From Glandiceps talaboti (lineage: Eukaryota; Hemichordata; Enteropneusta; Spengelidae), in NCBI RefSeq assembly GCF_964340395.1, contig NC_135571.1:7180453-7244452 (forward strand): DNA of 64,000 bases, written 5' to 3'. The notes under the pieces are model-generated. The model ran no database searches, was not told where the DNA came from, and saw nothing but the letters and a program-made list of their open reading frames with translations. The position numbers and the translations under genes are program-made. This document shows, one piece after another, positions 1 through 11,795 of this stretch; the first letter of the stretch is position 1; every line of letters starts with the position of its first letter.

Positions 1-503
1 CTTTGGAATAGTGAATCTAATAACAAACACAGACTGCGCGCGTGGCTGAAATTGAAGAAACGGAAACGTGACCCTTAGGGCCAGATGTCAAGGACGAAGA
101 TAATCATATTGAAATCAATATCAGTAATTGGCACTTTAGCAAATTGGAAGAAGGAAATACAATGTAATGGATAGCAATATGCAGTGGATAAACAAGGAAA
201 GAGATATAAACCCAAGGACATAACCCGTTCATGAAATCTGAAAAACATTGTTTCCCTTTCCCTTAAAGTTGAGTTGTCGTCCAATGCGCATATCTGGACT
301 AAGTGCATTTTTTGTTGTTGAAAAACACTCTTCTACCATAGTTCTAGTAACCGACATGTTGGATTTGGCTCATTTGCATGAAGCCAACATACTTTTGGTA
401 GAAAAAATCATTCCTAATATGTACACGTCATCCTACCTACCAAGTTACTGATCATGACTACACCTGGAATGAGATTGGATACAATGGAAAGACTGTTACT
501 TAC

Positions 504-646
504 TCGTGGGCCAATGGGACCTGATGCTCCTGGTGTTCCTGGCGTTCCAGGTAAACCAGGCATACCATCCCTACCATCACGACCAGGAAAGCCGTCTCGA
601 CCAGGTGGACCACGTGGTCCTGGAGGACATTCTTCTTCATCATCAG
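504..646 (-). CDS. Exon 3 of collagen paralogue B: acidic cap plus 13 Gly-X-Y triplets
   Basis: Acceptor AG at 648-647, donor GT at 503-502. The exon enters in phase 1 and ends in phase 0. It encodes an acidic DDEEEC stretch with a cysteine, then 13 unbroken Gly-X-Y triplets such as GPRGPPGRDG. The cysteine just before the helix could link chains of the trimer. Confidence 0.85.
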
Positions 647-3263
647 CTGAAAGGGGAAAAAAAATATTAGTTTCTTGACGTTCGGGTAGTACATTCGGGG
701 AGGAGGTATACTCATCAAGGAAAGTCGCGGGGTATAAAGCCAGCAAAAAAAATCGTTTTATTTTTCACACATGAAGAAGAGCAATGGTGTAACCCCCTCC
801 TCCCCCCTTTCAATGGCTTAGAGTAGAGCTTTGGTTTAAAATCTAGTCGATTTCCTTGGGGACAAGACGGCAAACCTACCTATTTTGTTATTATTTCAAA
901 ACAACTAGGAACTTTTCAGCTTTATTTTTGTCAAGGGAGGGCAAGGTAGCTTCACGCGTCATATTTTCATAGTGGGGTAGCATTTGTAATGAATATAATA
1001 GTCCTTGCAATCTTAATGTCGTTTGTGTTAATGTTTTGGAAATGTATGGCAATAATATACTAAAGTTGAAAAGCTGTTAACATACTGAGATTTTTGCGAA
1101 TAGGAACATATAAAAAGGGAAAATAACATACGTGCAGCCCTTGAGTATCCAGTTACCGCTGTTGTATTCCTGTCAACACGACGTCTGATTCTGTCCGGGA
1201 AGTCACCAGAGAAGGGGATAGTTTCCGGCTCTGCGCCGTCAACAGGAATAATATCATCTTCAGTTTCCGCCAGAATATCTGACTGTCGTGCCAACTAAAA
1301 TTGTTTAAGGAGAGAATGCGTCAATAGACTGGCACATGTCCCTTGCGGGATTTATTTGCTCATAATCTCAAATGTTTTGAATTTGTTATTCATTTCAAAT
1401 TTCTGGAAGGAAAATGTCATCAACTTTTTTAATTCCCCCAGTTTAACTACGAGCCTCCCAATTCGGGACCGGTGTCAGTCACTAGCGCTCAGATGTTATC
1501 ATCATGAAATGTTGTTACTAAACAGTAACCAAAGAGAGAATGATAGACATAAACACAGATTACTGTAGCCAATCAGGCGAGAGGGTATACTAAAACTAAT
1601 TTGCATATATAGTAACTTTAGTCTGGTACCCTCTCGTCTGATTGCCAAGAGTAATCTGCGATGTTTAATGACCACATTTCAGGTCGATAACATCTGAGTG
1701 CTCGTGATTAGTCCGGAAAATGGAAAACTAACAAAAATAAGTTGATCACATTTTCCTTCTCAAACTTCGAAATGAATAACAAATTCAAAACATGTAAGAT
1801 TATGAGATAAAACATCTTCCAATGGACTGGTGCCAGGGTAGTGTGTCTACAAGTAATACAAATAGTGTTCTCAAATTATACTCTGGCCTTTAAGATGAAA
1901 TTTTATATTCATGTGTTTTGGCCAGTGTGGTAAGGTATCTGGAATATTAAATTGTTTAAATTGACTTTGACAATAATAAGCGATCCCTCCTAAAACTCTC
2001 AGTCACTTTTGATGTTTTTAATTCAAGATTTCAATACAAATTCGAGTACAAAATGAAGTTCAATTATCCTGTTATATTATATAATATATATTGGAGAGCT
2101 CTCCACTATCCATGGTTACACTGGCATTCTAAAGAGACCAAGAGACCACTTTGTTATCTATTTGTGGGTTCTTTTTATTCGTCCCACATATTCCTAATTC
2201 CTAAACAAAAATATTTTATACCGGTAACCTGATCCCACCTAGTTTTTAACTGCTACATATTCGAGAAAAAAATAATTAAACCGAGAAAACTGTGGTATCG
2301 CAAGAAATAGTGGATACGAAAATTGATATCAACTTAAAAAGACAATATAAAACTGTTCTTCCAATCTGTAATGGCTGTACATCTGATGGGAATAAACCAA
2401 TAGCACAGAGACCATATGGAAAACAACAGAAACACAAAAACCTGCCTGAAGTAGACACTCAATTATGAAAATGTGTGTATATATATATCTTAATCCCATC
2501 TTACAAAGCTGAATTAGTAATAGCTATATAAAGTTATCTATTCGAAGATTAGCCTAGTCCCTCCACCAGTATTCATTTTATAAGAAATTAATGGTACGAG
2601 CTTTGTTTTTTCTCAATGATTTCATGGTTTCTTCTTTTCTTATGTCATGCATGATGAAACTAATGATACTTGTCGCACGGTGTTTTCTATTTCCTATCAA
2701 TTTCGCCATGTGGAATGTTTAAAAAAGAGCGATTTACTTTATAAATTTGAAACTATGGGTTTGACATTCCACATGAATATGATAAGTATTATAAGTTAGG
2801 ATCTGTTTTATACATCATATGGATATCATGGTTTACATGTATCAATACACTGCTTGAAAAATAAATAATTTAGAGACATTTTCGGTACAGTTTTATTTGA
2901 TGATGTGGCAGACGATTTTCGTTGAAAGTACTTTACCTTTGCCATTTCCAGTTCATATTCCAGAGCTTGTAGTTTAGCCACGTGCAACGATATTTGCTCC
3001 TGGTAATCGTGAAGTTGAACGTAGCAAAGTAGAGAAGCCACACTGATAGATAACAATGTAGTCATAAGGAACCAACATATGACAAATATCACTGAACGAC
3101 TCTTTGCATATTTTTGTTGGCTTCGTGGAATCGGAAAGATCTGGTCATGTTTGGCGTAAACCTGGTTGTTGGATATGACAGACATTCCCTTAAGCTTAGG
3201 AGACGTCTCCATCGTCGACTGGTCTCTGGTGTGCTTGGTGAAGATGTGGCGGGTGTGTGACAT
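504..3263 (-). CDS. Transmembrane collagen, paralogue B (5' part, three exons; continues beyond left edge)
   Basis: Partial gene read right to left: exon 1 3263-2937, exon 2 1294-1132, exon 3 646-504. Splice phases (0, 1, 0) match the complete paralogue at 4400-9337 exactly. The predicted chain has a cytoplasmic N-terminus of about 57 residues, one transmembrane helix (about 58-82), a short coiled-coil-like stalk (QLHDYQEQISLHVAKLQAL), an acidic linker with a strongly basic RIRRR site, and 13 Gly-X-Y triplets before the sequence leaves the window. I start at the first ATG of the open frame (3263); later in-frame ATGs are also possible and an in-frame stop lies upstream. By analogy with its neighbour it should be a type II membrane collagen ending in a short-chain collagen C4-type domain. 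That part is outside the window, so completeness and function are inference. Confidence 0.8.
1132..1294 (-). CDS. Exon 2 of collagen paralogue B: ectodomain stalk with furin-like site
   Basis: Acceptor AG at 1296-1295, donor GT at 1131-1130; 163 nt, phase 0 in and phase 1 out. It encodes an acidic extracellular linker followed by PDRIRRRVDRNTT. RIRRR fits the R-X-K/R-R furin consensus, and NTT right after it is an N-glycosylation sequon. Confidence 0.8.
1328..1838. mobile_element. Foldback (MITE-like) element in intron 1 of collagen paralogue B
   Basis: The two halves are imperfect reverse complements: left arm about 1328-1595, right arm about 1615-1838. Examples are TCATAATCTCAAATG against CATGTAAGATTATGA, and GAATTTGTTATTCATTTC against GAAATGAATAACAAATTC. 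No coding sequence is visible. The size (about 510 bp) and near-palindromic build fit a non-autonomous DNA element. Confidence 0.7.
2937..3263 (-). CDS. Exon 1 of collagen paralogue B: cytoplasmic tail, membrane anchor, coiled-coil start
   Basis: Ends at donor GT 2936-2935 after an AAG codon, the same residue and phase as exon 1 of the neighbour. It encodes a basic cytoplasmic tail, a hydrophobic segment (SVIFVICWFLMTTLLS onward) and CYVQLHDYQEQ, nearly identical to [11 protein letters not shown] in the paralogue. The open frame continues upstream to 3323 without an ATG, so the start is set by the first ATG. Confidence 0.75.
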
Positions 3264-3552
3264 ATCTGGCTGTCTGTTAACAATTAATCTTTGTGACCTT
3301 GTTTCTATCAGGAAATAGTCCAAAAACTTGAAGTTTCATACGCTGTAATCTAGCTGACTCCGTACGAGACGTCTCCATGGCATCCGGTTCTGTCCAGCAA
3401 CATAATAGGAATATCGCAGCAGGAGAGAACCTGTAAACATTTCCATCGGACATGAAACGTCGAACAAAATACTCTTTTAGGGACTTTTATACAAAGGAAA
3501 GGCACTGCTAATTATCAAGAGAAATTTACAAATAAATATATGAGTACCTCAT

Positions 3553-3590
<38 letters not shown>

Positions 3591-4399
3591 TGTCCCAATC
3601 ACATGGGATAATCAAGAGAGCAGGAGATGAAATTTACAACAGCAATGCAAAACACTCAGATTGTTACAATTACTTTTCATTTATTGAATGTAACAAGATA
3701 CACAATTCTTAAGCATGTAACTTCCACGTCAAATAATATCATGGTCATATAGTTTACTCCCTATACTTCCTTTTTGCTTAGACCAATAACTGTATAACTG
3801 CTCAGAATATTATTCTTAACTGCTTGGAGATTATAACATTCATGTTACAAACAGAAGAATATTATCTTCATCCTGGCAAAGTAGGATACAGTGTATCCTG
3901 TCTGCAAGATACAACAAATGTTGATGGCGCTCTTACAGTATATAATCATTCTTTAAAACATAGATTAGTCATAACAGCAGCAGCTAGTCTAGTATATTCC
4001 GAATGTTAGAAAAAATGAATCAATTTTGTCTCATGGCATTTGGATATAGGCCATGTTTTGTAGACACACTGTATGATCAAATACATTCCATGCAAAATTG
4101 TTTCTATACAATGAAATGTGATACAGTCATGATTACCTAAAATGTTTGCTAGCAACTAACTTCTTCTGTGAGTCTGTGGGAAAGCTTCCTGATTATGATT
4201 ATAGTCTCGGTACCCAAATCCAATTTATCACGACTTGGAAGAAATGTACTACATGATTTCCGCTCGAACGTCTTGGGATTACGTTTCATGTTAAGAGTGG
4301 TTTGTTCTATATCATGCTACACTAACAACGACCTAAAAACAATGATTGTGAGATTAACAGTGCATATCATTTTTCTACAATTTTTATCTTTCTTGTGTT
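3264..4399. other. Spacer between the two collagen genes
   Basis: No convincing exon. It holds the 3' flank of paralogue A and the 5' flank of paralogue B. A reverse-strand AATAAA at 3685-3680, about 715 bp past the stop of paralogue A, is a possible polyadenylation signal. The 3554-3590 tract is a CAGA microsatellite. Confidence 0.4.
3554..3590. repeat. (CAGA)n microsatellite
   Basis: About nine perfect tandem CAGA units, read directly. Confidence 0.95.
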
Positions 4400-4887
4400 C
4401 TATATGGTACAGACCACACACGTTAATTCTCTGCCACTGACGTAAGGTGCACATGGCAGCGAACCACAATACCCTTCCACAACATAAAACAGCGCACCGC
4501 TTTTGCTGGTTTGTGTTCCTGGTCGGACTTCTGGGGCTTCATCCATACACTCAAATTTATACTGAGCATTTTGGGTATGTGGACTAGCCATTAAATAACC
4601 ATTGTATTCTTTCGTCCACTTTTCGGGGCACTCCTTTTTGGCGGGAATCATCAGTTTGACACCTCGAGTGGGAACTCTGCACAAAGCACATGGTACATCA
4701 TGGTTTTGAAGCACAGCAGCGTTGTCATGTGAAAAAGGGTCAAAGGAGCTCACTTGATACTCAGCTCCATAGATGTAGGATTTTGAATTCCATGCATCAT
4801 TGTATTTACCCCAGTCAGGGTCAGTTGGTAAACATTCATAACTGGAGGAACCCCCTAGGTTAGTGACATGCGACCCAGCAGCCAAAC
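4400..4887 (-). CDS. Exon 6 of collagen paralogue A: main C4-type domain and stop
   Basis: Acceptor AG 4889-4888; TAG stop at 4402-4400. It carries nine of the ten domain cysteines and the conserved runs [35 protein letters not shown] and LTCVVCT. Confidence 0.92.
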
Positions 4888-7800
4888 CTACAGAGTGTGA
4901 TGAAGAAAACCAAACAAGTAATAATTAAAAGCTTGAAAACTGGACAGAATCTGCGATCTTACTTTAACACTTGCCCATACATGCCACCTGCACTGTAATA
5001 TTGTATGTTTTATCACTTCTGTGTCTGTTGACACATGCACACATACATTTAACTTGTACCCTCGACAAGAATCAGAATTAGAAACTTTATGTCAAACACT
5101 TTCTCTTGATTTCTTTTTCAATTTTCCAAAAATGTTGGTACCCATGTCTTATAACATTTATATGCTAATTTCCATAATTTGGGGGGTCTGGAGTTTATGG
5201 TGTTGGGATTGATTGACATAATAAGAGAGGGTGTCTGGCTCATCTTGACTCCTAAAATGTCTATGTTCTGATAATGTGTATTAGCCTTATCTCAGAACAC
5301 GAAGGTACTATATATAGTGGTCAGAACCCATGCCTAGTTCATGTCTGCGTGCTTAAAGTGGCGATATGAATGACAAATTGGGTGGTAAATCCAGATAGAT
5401 TTGTTTGAAAATGCTTAAGGACATATCTAGATTAGATATACGCAACGTTGTTTTCAGCCAACATATTGTAGACGTAATGTTGTAACTGTTTGCCAGAAAG
5501 TGCTATTGCAACTATATGCACATTAACTAACTATTTTAAGGGATATATTGATCACCAACTGAGAATAGTAAGGTGTCTTTAGAAACTTCATTGGCTTACT
5601 TACCCATGTAAACTTTATGGTAAATTCACCGTGAAATTTACATAATTTGTCATTTACCTTCATACACAAGTTTTGCCCCAGAGTCTGGGCAAGATGTGCG
5701 CCCCCAACGGATATACACGCTACCAGTCGTGATTGGTTGATTTGATGACGAAGAAGTTGAATTACTTGAGCTACCGCTGCTACTCTCGCTAACATCTGTT
5801 AAAATGATAAAATAATGATGATATTTAAATCATATAGAACCTGATCGAGTCATGGATTCATGTAGATAAATTCCACAGACAATACAAGTTAACATGATTT
5901 TGGCAAAGAAATGCAACTGCTAATAACTACATGGAAACTGCATTAAGTCAATCAGACCATATATACGCCACCAAACGTTTATCATGGTGATTCTATAACA
6001 TTAGTAAGACGATGTGACAACTCACCGTTCATAATGGAGGCACCATGTTGTAACCATGACGACGGGTGATAATCACATCCACAACTTCCCTTTACTCCTT
6101 TGACTCCTAAAGGACCAGGTTTACCAATATTTCCCTTTTCACCAGGGATACCAAGTTGACCAACGTCTCCTTTCATACCACGGTCTCCCTATGTGAATAT
6201 ATCGTATGTTACTACTAAAATTGCAACTGTTCTATCATGATAATGTATGTCAGTGTGTTGACATTGCGGAGAAACGATACGTCAACTATAGCGTGACAGC
6301 ATTGTCGATATTGGAATTATTTAGAATGGTAATAACGGTGCGTTAACAGCATCGAGGCATTGCCGTCGAGTTATCCCTTTAGGGTCACACATCGTAAGTG
6401 GAGCCGTAAGCATTAGATAGGATAGTTCTTTTGTTTTGGTTCCTTTAAAAATCTCTGTCAGACAACATTTTTTCTTACAGAAATTATAACCCTAATCTAA
6501 TATGGGCCTGTACTAATCACAATTATAACTCTATAATACTAATTTAGAGAAATAATGGCTTTTAAAAGTAGTCAAGATATGACTTGAAATCAAAAGCTTC
6601 CAAAGCTAGTCTAACTGGTAAACATACTATGTAAGCTGTAAGAAACATGACGTTTTCCAACTGCATCTAAATCGATGCTGATTGTGGGAAAATATACCAT
6701 GAACACATAGATTCAATAGAATGTAATTTCTGAACTCAACAGGTTTGTGCACTAAAAATAATAACTAGTTTGCATAATGAGTATAACTTTTCATACGTCA
6801 TATTTATGGAAATATTCATGTACATGTAATTTATGCTAATAACTGAGATTGAGATACGCAATGGACTTATTAGCCTCAATAAGTTTTTTAAAAACACTTT
6901 TAAAATGGTAAAAGTGTTGATGAATTTACCCTGGGACCTATAGGACCCGATGCCCCAGATGCTCCAGGGGTACCAGGCAACCCTGGAATACCATCTCTTC
7001 CATCTCGACCTGGAGGACCGTCTCTACCGTGTGATCCTGGAGGTCCACGTGGTCCTACTGAGAGATTGATGTTATGGAATTGATGGGTATTAATAAAGCA
7101 TCTAAAAGTAGTGTCACATCCACTTGCGTTATATGATTAGAGTTCTAGAAACCCCGCTACTGTACGAAGCTATTGAATCATATGACATGACTTGTTAGTG
7201 ACTTGTGATAGCATTTCCTGTAGAGTAAATCACGGTATTCAATATCTCTTTCCATAAGCACATGTATTGCCTTACATAATAATTCAAGTTTGTGCCAAAT
7301 GAAAAATACCGAATTGTAACACTTGCTTCGGAGATAAACAGACAATAACCTTATAGAACATTTACTTTTGATATTAAGATAATTCTATCTCTAGGCTTTG
7401 TGTACTTACCAGGTGAGACTGTTGTTTCGCTGTCTTCTACATCACGTTTACTTTTGGACATAATCTTCTCTGACAAGGTTTCCCATCGAATGATGTCATG
7501 TGGTGGATAGTTATCACTAATGCCGTCTGTGTGTTCATCCTGGAAAAGTTATGAAAAGATACAAATTGAATGTAACTGATTGTTCATACTCTCGTTTCCT
7601 TCCTGGAAGGTCTGCAAATACCTGATAATGATCAACCATCTGAACCTCAATAGGTTATACCACTGTTGTCGTGATAAATACAGCTTGTATCTCATTAGTC
7701 ATGCAACAACTTTTGTGATTTTTTAAAATTAAATTTTGTGCTGGGGATTGCTCCCAGCGATTTTCACATTATACATATATATACACACAATCATACATTA

Positions 7801-8877
7801 TGCTACAGAGTTCCATTCGGGTTTAGGACTACGTGACAGAGCCATGTTGCACGCTCTATGCACGTTGCTGTGGAACAGTCTAGGCTTTCCCAGTCAGTCC
7901 ACAAACTATCCCGGAGTCATCCAGGCCCGGCAAATATAGCACATGCGACCTCCGTGTAATTTTATACCAGACTATTTTCCTTAAATCATTGTGAATTGTG
8001 CCTTTTATATCAAAAGTACACAAAAGAGTAACCATGAATAGATTTTTTGGTTTCCACAATTTCCTTTATGTTTCTTTGAATTGTAGTAACTATAATAACT
8101 TGAATTTTGAAAAACGAAGGTCGTTGGTCACACTTTGTGATGTTCAAAATGCACGCAGTGGCAGAGCCATATTGCAGTTGGTATTCAAAAACTTTTCCAT
8201 TGACCCTTGACCATTGACCCTTTGTTGGCAAAATATGATCTGTTGACGTGAACAGGCCAAACGTTAATCGTGAGTAATAAGAAGTTCACCCTTCGTCGTG
8301 GTACAATAACGTATTATTACTATGATCTCTGTTTGTTATCCTCAGGTATGAAATAGATGCTCATCATAAAGTTACTGTAGCACTTGTTGGGTTTATGGGA
8401 GGTGTAAAGATGTTGTTATTGTGATACACATAGTGATCAGTAAACACATGAAATGACTACTTCCTGTCCAGTCAGTGTTGACAATGTATTGAGTTGCATG
8501 CATTGATTTAAGCTATGATGACTCACATTCTGTTCAATAGAAAAAATATAATTAAGTCGTTTTATCAACTACAAATCCAAACGAAATGAAATACCAAAAT
8601 ATCAATTTTTTATCCATATAAACTATCTACATTATGTTATGTGTATTTTGATGTATGTCATCAATTTCAATATAATATTATGGCCATGTTGAGACCATCC
8701 AGTTCTATATATATATAATATATATATATATATCCTCTGATGATCGTAACAGCGTGAGACACTGTGTAACGGCTCCTGTGTATCTTGATATACACTGTGT
8801 TAGTTATACCGGTCTACATACTTATGTATTGTGCACTAGTACTGTTTACATCAGCATAGACATTTTACATAAACTGA

Positions 8878-8943
<66 letters not shown>

Positions 8944-9337
8944 TACTACTACTACTACTAAATGTTCTACCAGTTGTTTCCAAAGGCTATATGTTGATAA
9001 TTATTTTTTTTAGATATCTGCATTCCGAAATATAAGGGTTTTGGTTGTGAAGATAAAAATAATATTTTACCTTTAAGGTGGTGAGTTCATTTTCCAGAAC
9101 TTCTAGTTTGGCCGCGTAAATAGCTATCTGCTCCTGGTATTCATGGAGTTGGACATAGCAAAGTACGGAGGCTACAATAACCGATGTTAAAATCGTCAGA
9201 AGAAGCAAGCCAGTCATAAACAGAAACGGACGACTCTGTTGGGTACATCTATCCCGCGGTTTTTGGAAAGAGTAGAAAGTATTGTCCTTGCTTGCCAAGG
9301 ACTTTCCGTCAAAAACGGAAGATTTGGTTAAATCCAT
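4400..9337 (-). CDS. Transmembrane collagen with short-chain collagen C4-type C-terminal domain, paralogue A (complete)
   Basis: Six exons: 9337-9071, 7539-7410, 7057-6930, 6188-6026, 5795-5658, 4887-4400. Phases join without error into 437 residues. Order: cytoplasmic 1-37; transmembrane helix about 38-61; coiled-coil stalk 62-89; linker with a KSKR site at 118-121; 27 continuous Gly-X-Y triplets (134-214) ending in GSCGCD, whose cysteines could lock the trimer; a Ser/Asn-rich linker; then about 180 residues beginning [13 protein letters not shown] and containing [54 protein letters not shown] and [10 protein letters not shown]. That domain is the one annotated as short-chain collagen C4-like in sponge, cnidarian and lophotrochozoan proteins; it carries ten cysteines here. 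A type II cell-surface collagen that may be shed is the likely role. Ligand and tissue are unknown. Confidence 0.92.
5658..5795 (-). CDS. Exon 5 of collagen paralogue A: Ser/Asn linker and start of C4-type domain
   Basis: Acceptor AG 5797-5796, donor GTAAAT from 5657. A low-complexity [15 protein letters not shown] linker precedes [13 protein letters not shown], the conserved opening of the C4-type domain. Confidence 0.9.
6026..6188 (-). CDS. Exon 4 of collagen paralogue A: 13 Gly-X-Y triplets and cysteine knot
   Basis: Acceptor AG 6190-6189, donor GTGAGT from 6025; phase 0 in, phase 1 out. The collagen frame continues directly from exon 3 (GPR then GDR), giving 27 triplets in all, and closes with [12 protein letters not shown]. 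Confidence 0.9.
6930..7057 (-). CDS. Exon 3 of collagen paralogue A: 14 Gly-X-Y triplets
   Basis: Acceptor AG 7059-7058, donor GTAAAT from 6929. It starts with a split Val codon and then reads [15 protein letters not shown] and on without interruption to GPIGPR. It aligns closely with exon 3 of paralogue B. Confidence 0.9.
7410..7539 (-). CDS. Exon 2 of collagen paralogue A: stalk with KSKR site
   Basis: Acceptor AG 7541-7540, donor GTAAGT from 7409; phase 0 in, phase 1 out. It encodes a polar stalk in which [10 protein letters not shown] gives a furin-like but suboptimal K-S-K-R cleavage motif, at the position where paralogue B has RIRRR. Confidence 0.85.
8880..8960. repeat. (TA)n followed by (TAC)n microsatellite in intron 1 of collagen paralogue A
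   Basis: About 30 TA units (8880-8941) run into about six TAC units (8941-8960). The rest of this 1.5-kb intron shows no exon I can support. Confidence 0.95.
9071..9337 (-). CDS. Exon 1 of collagen paralogue A: tail, membrane anchor, stalk
   Basis: 89 codons from the ATG at 9337 to donor GT 9070-9069. There is no signal peptide. The single hydrophobic run ([20 protein letters not shown]) follows a basic RDRCTQQSR segment, which predicts N-inside (type II) topology. The heptad-like tail [20 protein letters not shown] is probably a trimerising coiled coil. Confidence 0.88.
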
Positions 9338-9896
9338 CCTAAAGCTCAGTCTAGTTTTGTGATAACAAAGATAGTTTGGTGAAGCTTAAGATCACGAGAA
9401 TTTTGCCACACCTCAGCAAGTAATAATGTGTTAGCTGTGTAGTGAAAGTGAATGCATTTATGTGGCTAACATCCTCGTTATCGCAGAATGTAAAATATTA
9501 CCTTTCCTGTAACTGATACGCCACTTCTCCAGTATCTTGTGAAGCATCTGTCTCCGTATAGTAGGGATTTAGTAGGTTATCATATAACATAAATATATAT
9601 AAATATCCTCGAGAACTTTTTTGCAAAGTTGCCATTTCTAAATACATTCATTTACAGACCTTACAAATTCGGATCTATGCCAACGCCATACTTCTTGACA
9701 AAAGTGAATGAAACCAAGCTTATATTGTTTTGATTACTAATCACGTGTTATCAAACGCTGTTATTTAACACGCTCTCTTTTCTCATGAACAATTGACGAC
9801 ACATCAATAATCGATCACTGAAATCTTGATCAGCAAAGTATTATCAATAATGTTTTGAGCGAAAAGTGTGTCTGTGTTTGCATTTGTGTCTGCCTG

Positions 9897-9899
<3 letters not shown>

Positions 9900-9939
<40 letters not shown>

Positions 9940-10002
9940 GTTTGTCTGTCTGTCTGTCTGTATGTCTGTCTGTCTGTATGTCTGTCTGTCTGTGAGTGTG
10001 TG
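9900..10002. repeat. (TCTG)n microsatellite with TATG interruptions
   Basis: Interrupted tandem TCTG units on plus. The flank 9338-9895 (5' side of collagen paralogue A) shows no other feature I can support. Confidence 0.95.
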
Positions 10003-10359
10003 TATATCTATAAGCACGGTTATTATTATGAAAATGATTTTTCTCATTTAAAGATATTATTAATCATAGTCATCAATATCAGATGCTGTCTGTCTTTAAC
10101 TTCATACTGCCCAAACATCAAAGGTGGCTCAAAAGGATTTCTTCGACTCTACATCTATCTACTCGCATTTAAGGATTTTCAAAAGCTATACTAGTCGAAA
10201 GCGTTACTCTTCATCTCAGTTTAAAGAGATGCACTATTCTGCATGTATATTATCACATGTATAGACATATCACTGAGTAAACCTTAAAGAGATCATTTCA
10301 AAATTCTACGCCAGTGAAAGTAAGATCTTTCGTCAAAATGAATGAGGCATTTGTTGTTG

Positions 10360-10745
10360 TACATCAGTAATAGGACCAGATTGCTCCTAAAACGATTTGC
10401 CCTTCATTTACATTACTTGCTTGTCGGAACACTTGAGGGACAGAGGCTTTGATTTTTGCCGCAGCAGCATACACATTTTTAAAAGTATCAAATTTAAAAG
10501 TGCCGAAAGTGGAAATGTTAAATTTCTCTATAAATGCAAACCTTGGTAGTCTGGTATTAATGGTAAATAGCTCAGTATAGCCCCTAAAAAGATCTGCACA
10601 TATGGTACACTTAACTGAAAATAATTACCACCGGTCATCATTGTACATGAAAAGTTAGAAATCCATGATGTTTGTGCATTTAGTCAAACGTAACAAAACG
10701 GATACAAATCAGTTATATATGTTTCAGTCTGTAAAGGCACCGAGT
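10360..10745. repeat. Diverged direct duplication, left copy (possible pseudogene fragment)
   Basis: Matches 12940-13335 in the same orientation. Shared runs include GCAGCAGCATACA, AAAATAATTACCACCGGTC and TCTGTAAAGGCAC. On the minus strand this copy has an open frame of about 75 codons ending at a TGA near 10371, including FNISTFGTFKFDTFKN and VYAAAAKIKAS. The right copy is broken by shifts in that frame. No family recognised. Confidence 0.5.
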
Positions 10746-10791
10746 CCTTGGGTAGCTAGAGATGATGGTTACAGTTGATAGAATTATACCA

Positions 10792-10893
10792 GTCAGTTAG
10801 TTAGTTAGTTAGTTAGTTAGTCAGTTAGTTAGTTGATTGGTTGGTTAGCTAGCTAGTTTGCTAGTCAGTTAGCTAGGTAATTAGTTAGTTAGA
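10792..10893. repeat. Degenerate (TTAG)n microsatellite
   Basis: Tandem AGTT/TTAG units with TCAG, TTGG and CTAG variants. The 10894-11569 stretch after it shows nothing I can name. Confidence 0.9.
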
Positions 10894-11579
10894 CAATGTC
10901 GTATGATGGAATGATTGTTGTTGTTTTTTAAACTGTTGACACTAAGGCTGGAGGTCTTACAGTTTCTGAAACAGAATACAAATGATATTGTGAATAAATC
11001 GAACTATCAGTAAGCGAAATATATTATCGTACAGGCACCAAATTAATACACTGTTGTGTGTTGCTTATGCTCTATATGACCTCTGTACGAGATTAGAGAG
11101 AAATACGTAGTATTTTACACCACGTACATATCTGCTATATACACAAAATTTATTTCTCTTCATTCTTGTATTTTTAAAGGATATTGTAAAGTGTTGACAT
11201 GGTTCACGCTTTCGGATATAGTATGATAATATAATTTATAGCACAACATATTGCACTTCCTCTCAATTCAAACCCCGTGACAAGTGGTTTTGTGGCTTTA
11301 ATCAGTTGATCGAAAACAACAACGGTATTTGATAACGTCTCCAAGGTTACAACGACAATAACATTTACTACAGTAATATTCCTCAATTACAGCCCATTGC
11401 GTGTCTTCATATACTAATAATGCACGGTAAGTGCCAACCCACTCATGTCATATTGACACGTGGTTTCAATTAATATACACAGCGCACTGATAGCCGTGTG
11501 CAAAAAGTTCTTATCCAGACTTCAGGCACAAACACCCATGACGCCAACCATAGCATAGGAATAGCGTTATCTACATATT

Positions 11580-11795
11580 GTGTGCAGCCACGCAGAATTT
11601 CATTGGACAGTCCAGGAAAGACTGAAAGACAATGAAAATAGACAAAGGGAATATTTCGACAAGGCACGATTGGCGAAAGTCACGGGAATCCACAAAACAG
11701 AAAACGTTCAAAGAGCACATAGCCGCCCAGGAAAATCTAGAAATAAAAACTCGAAATTCGAAACTCTGAAAACCTGTACCCGAATGCAATGCTAG
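11580..11795 (+). pseudogene. Possible retroelement integrase-tail relic
   Basis: A short open frame contains VQERLKDNENRQREYFDKAR. A basic segment with a Q/R-x-x-Y/F-Y/F-D core is typical of the region downstream of the integrase core in Ty3/gypsy polyproteins. The rest of the frame shows no matching motif and no LTR is visible, so this is weak. Confidence 0.2.

Noticed and set aside
7736-7939. Short frame with a LINE-tail-like phrase ([21 protein letters not shown])
   Set aside because: Similarity to the LWNSLP motif of LINE ORF2 tails is too weak and isolated.
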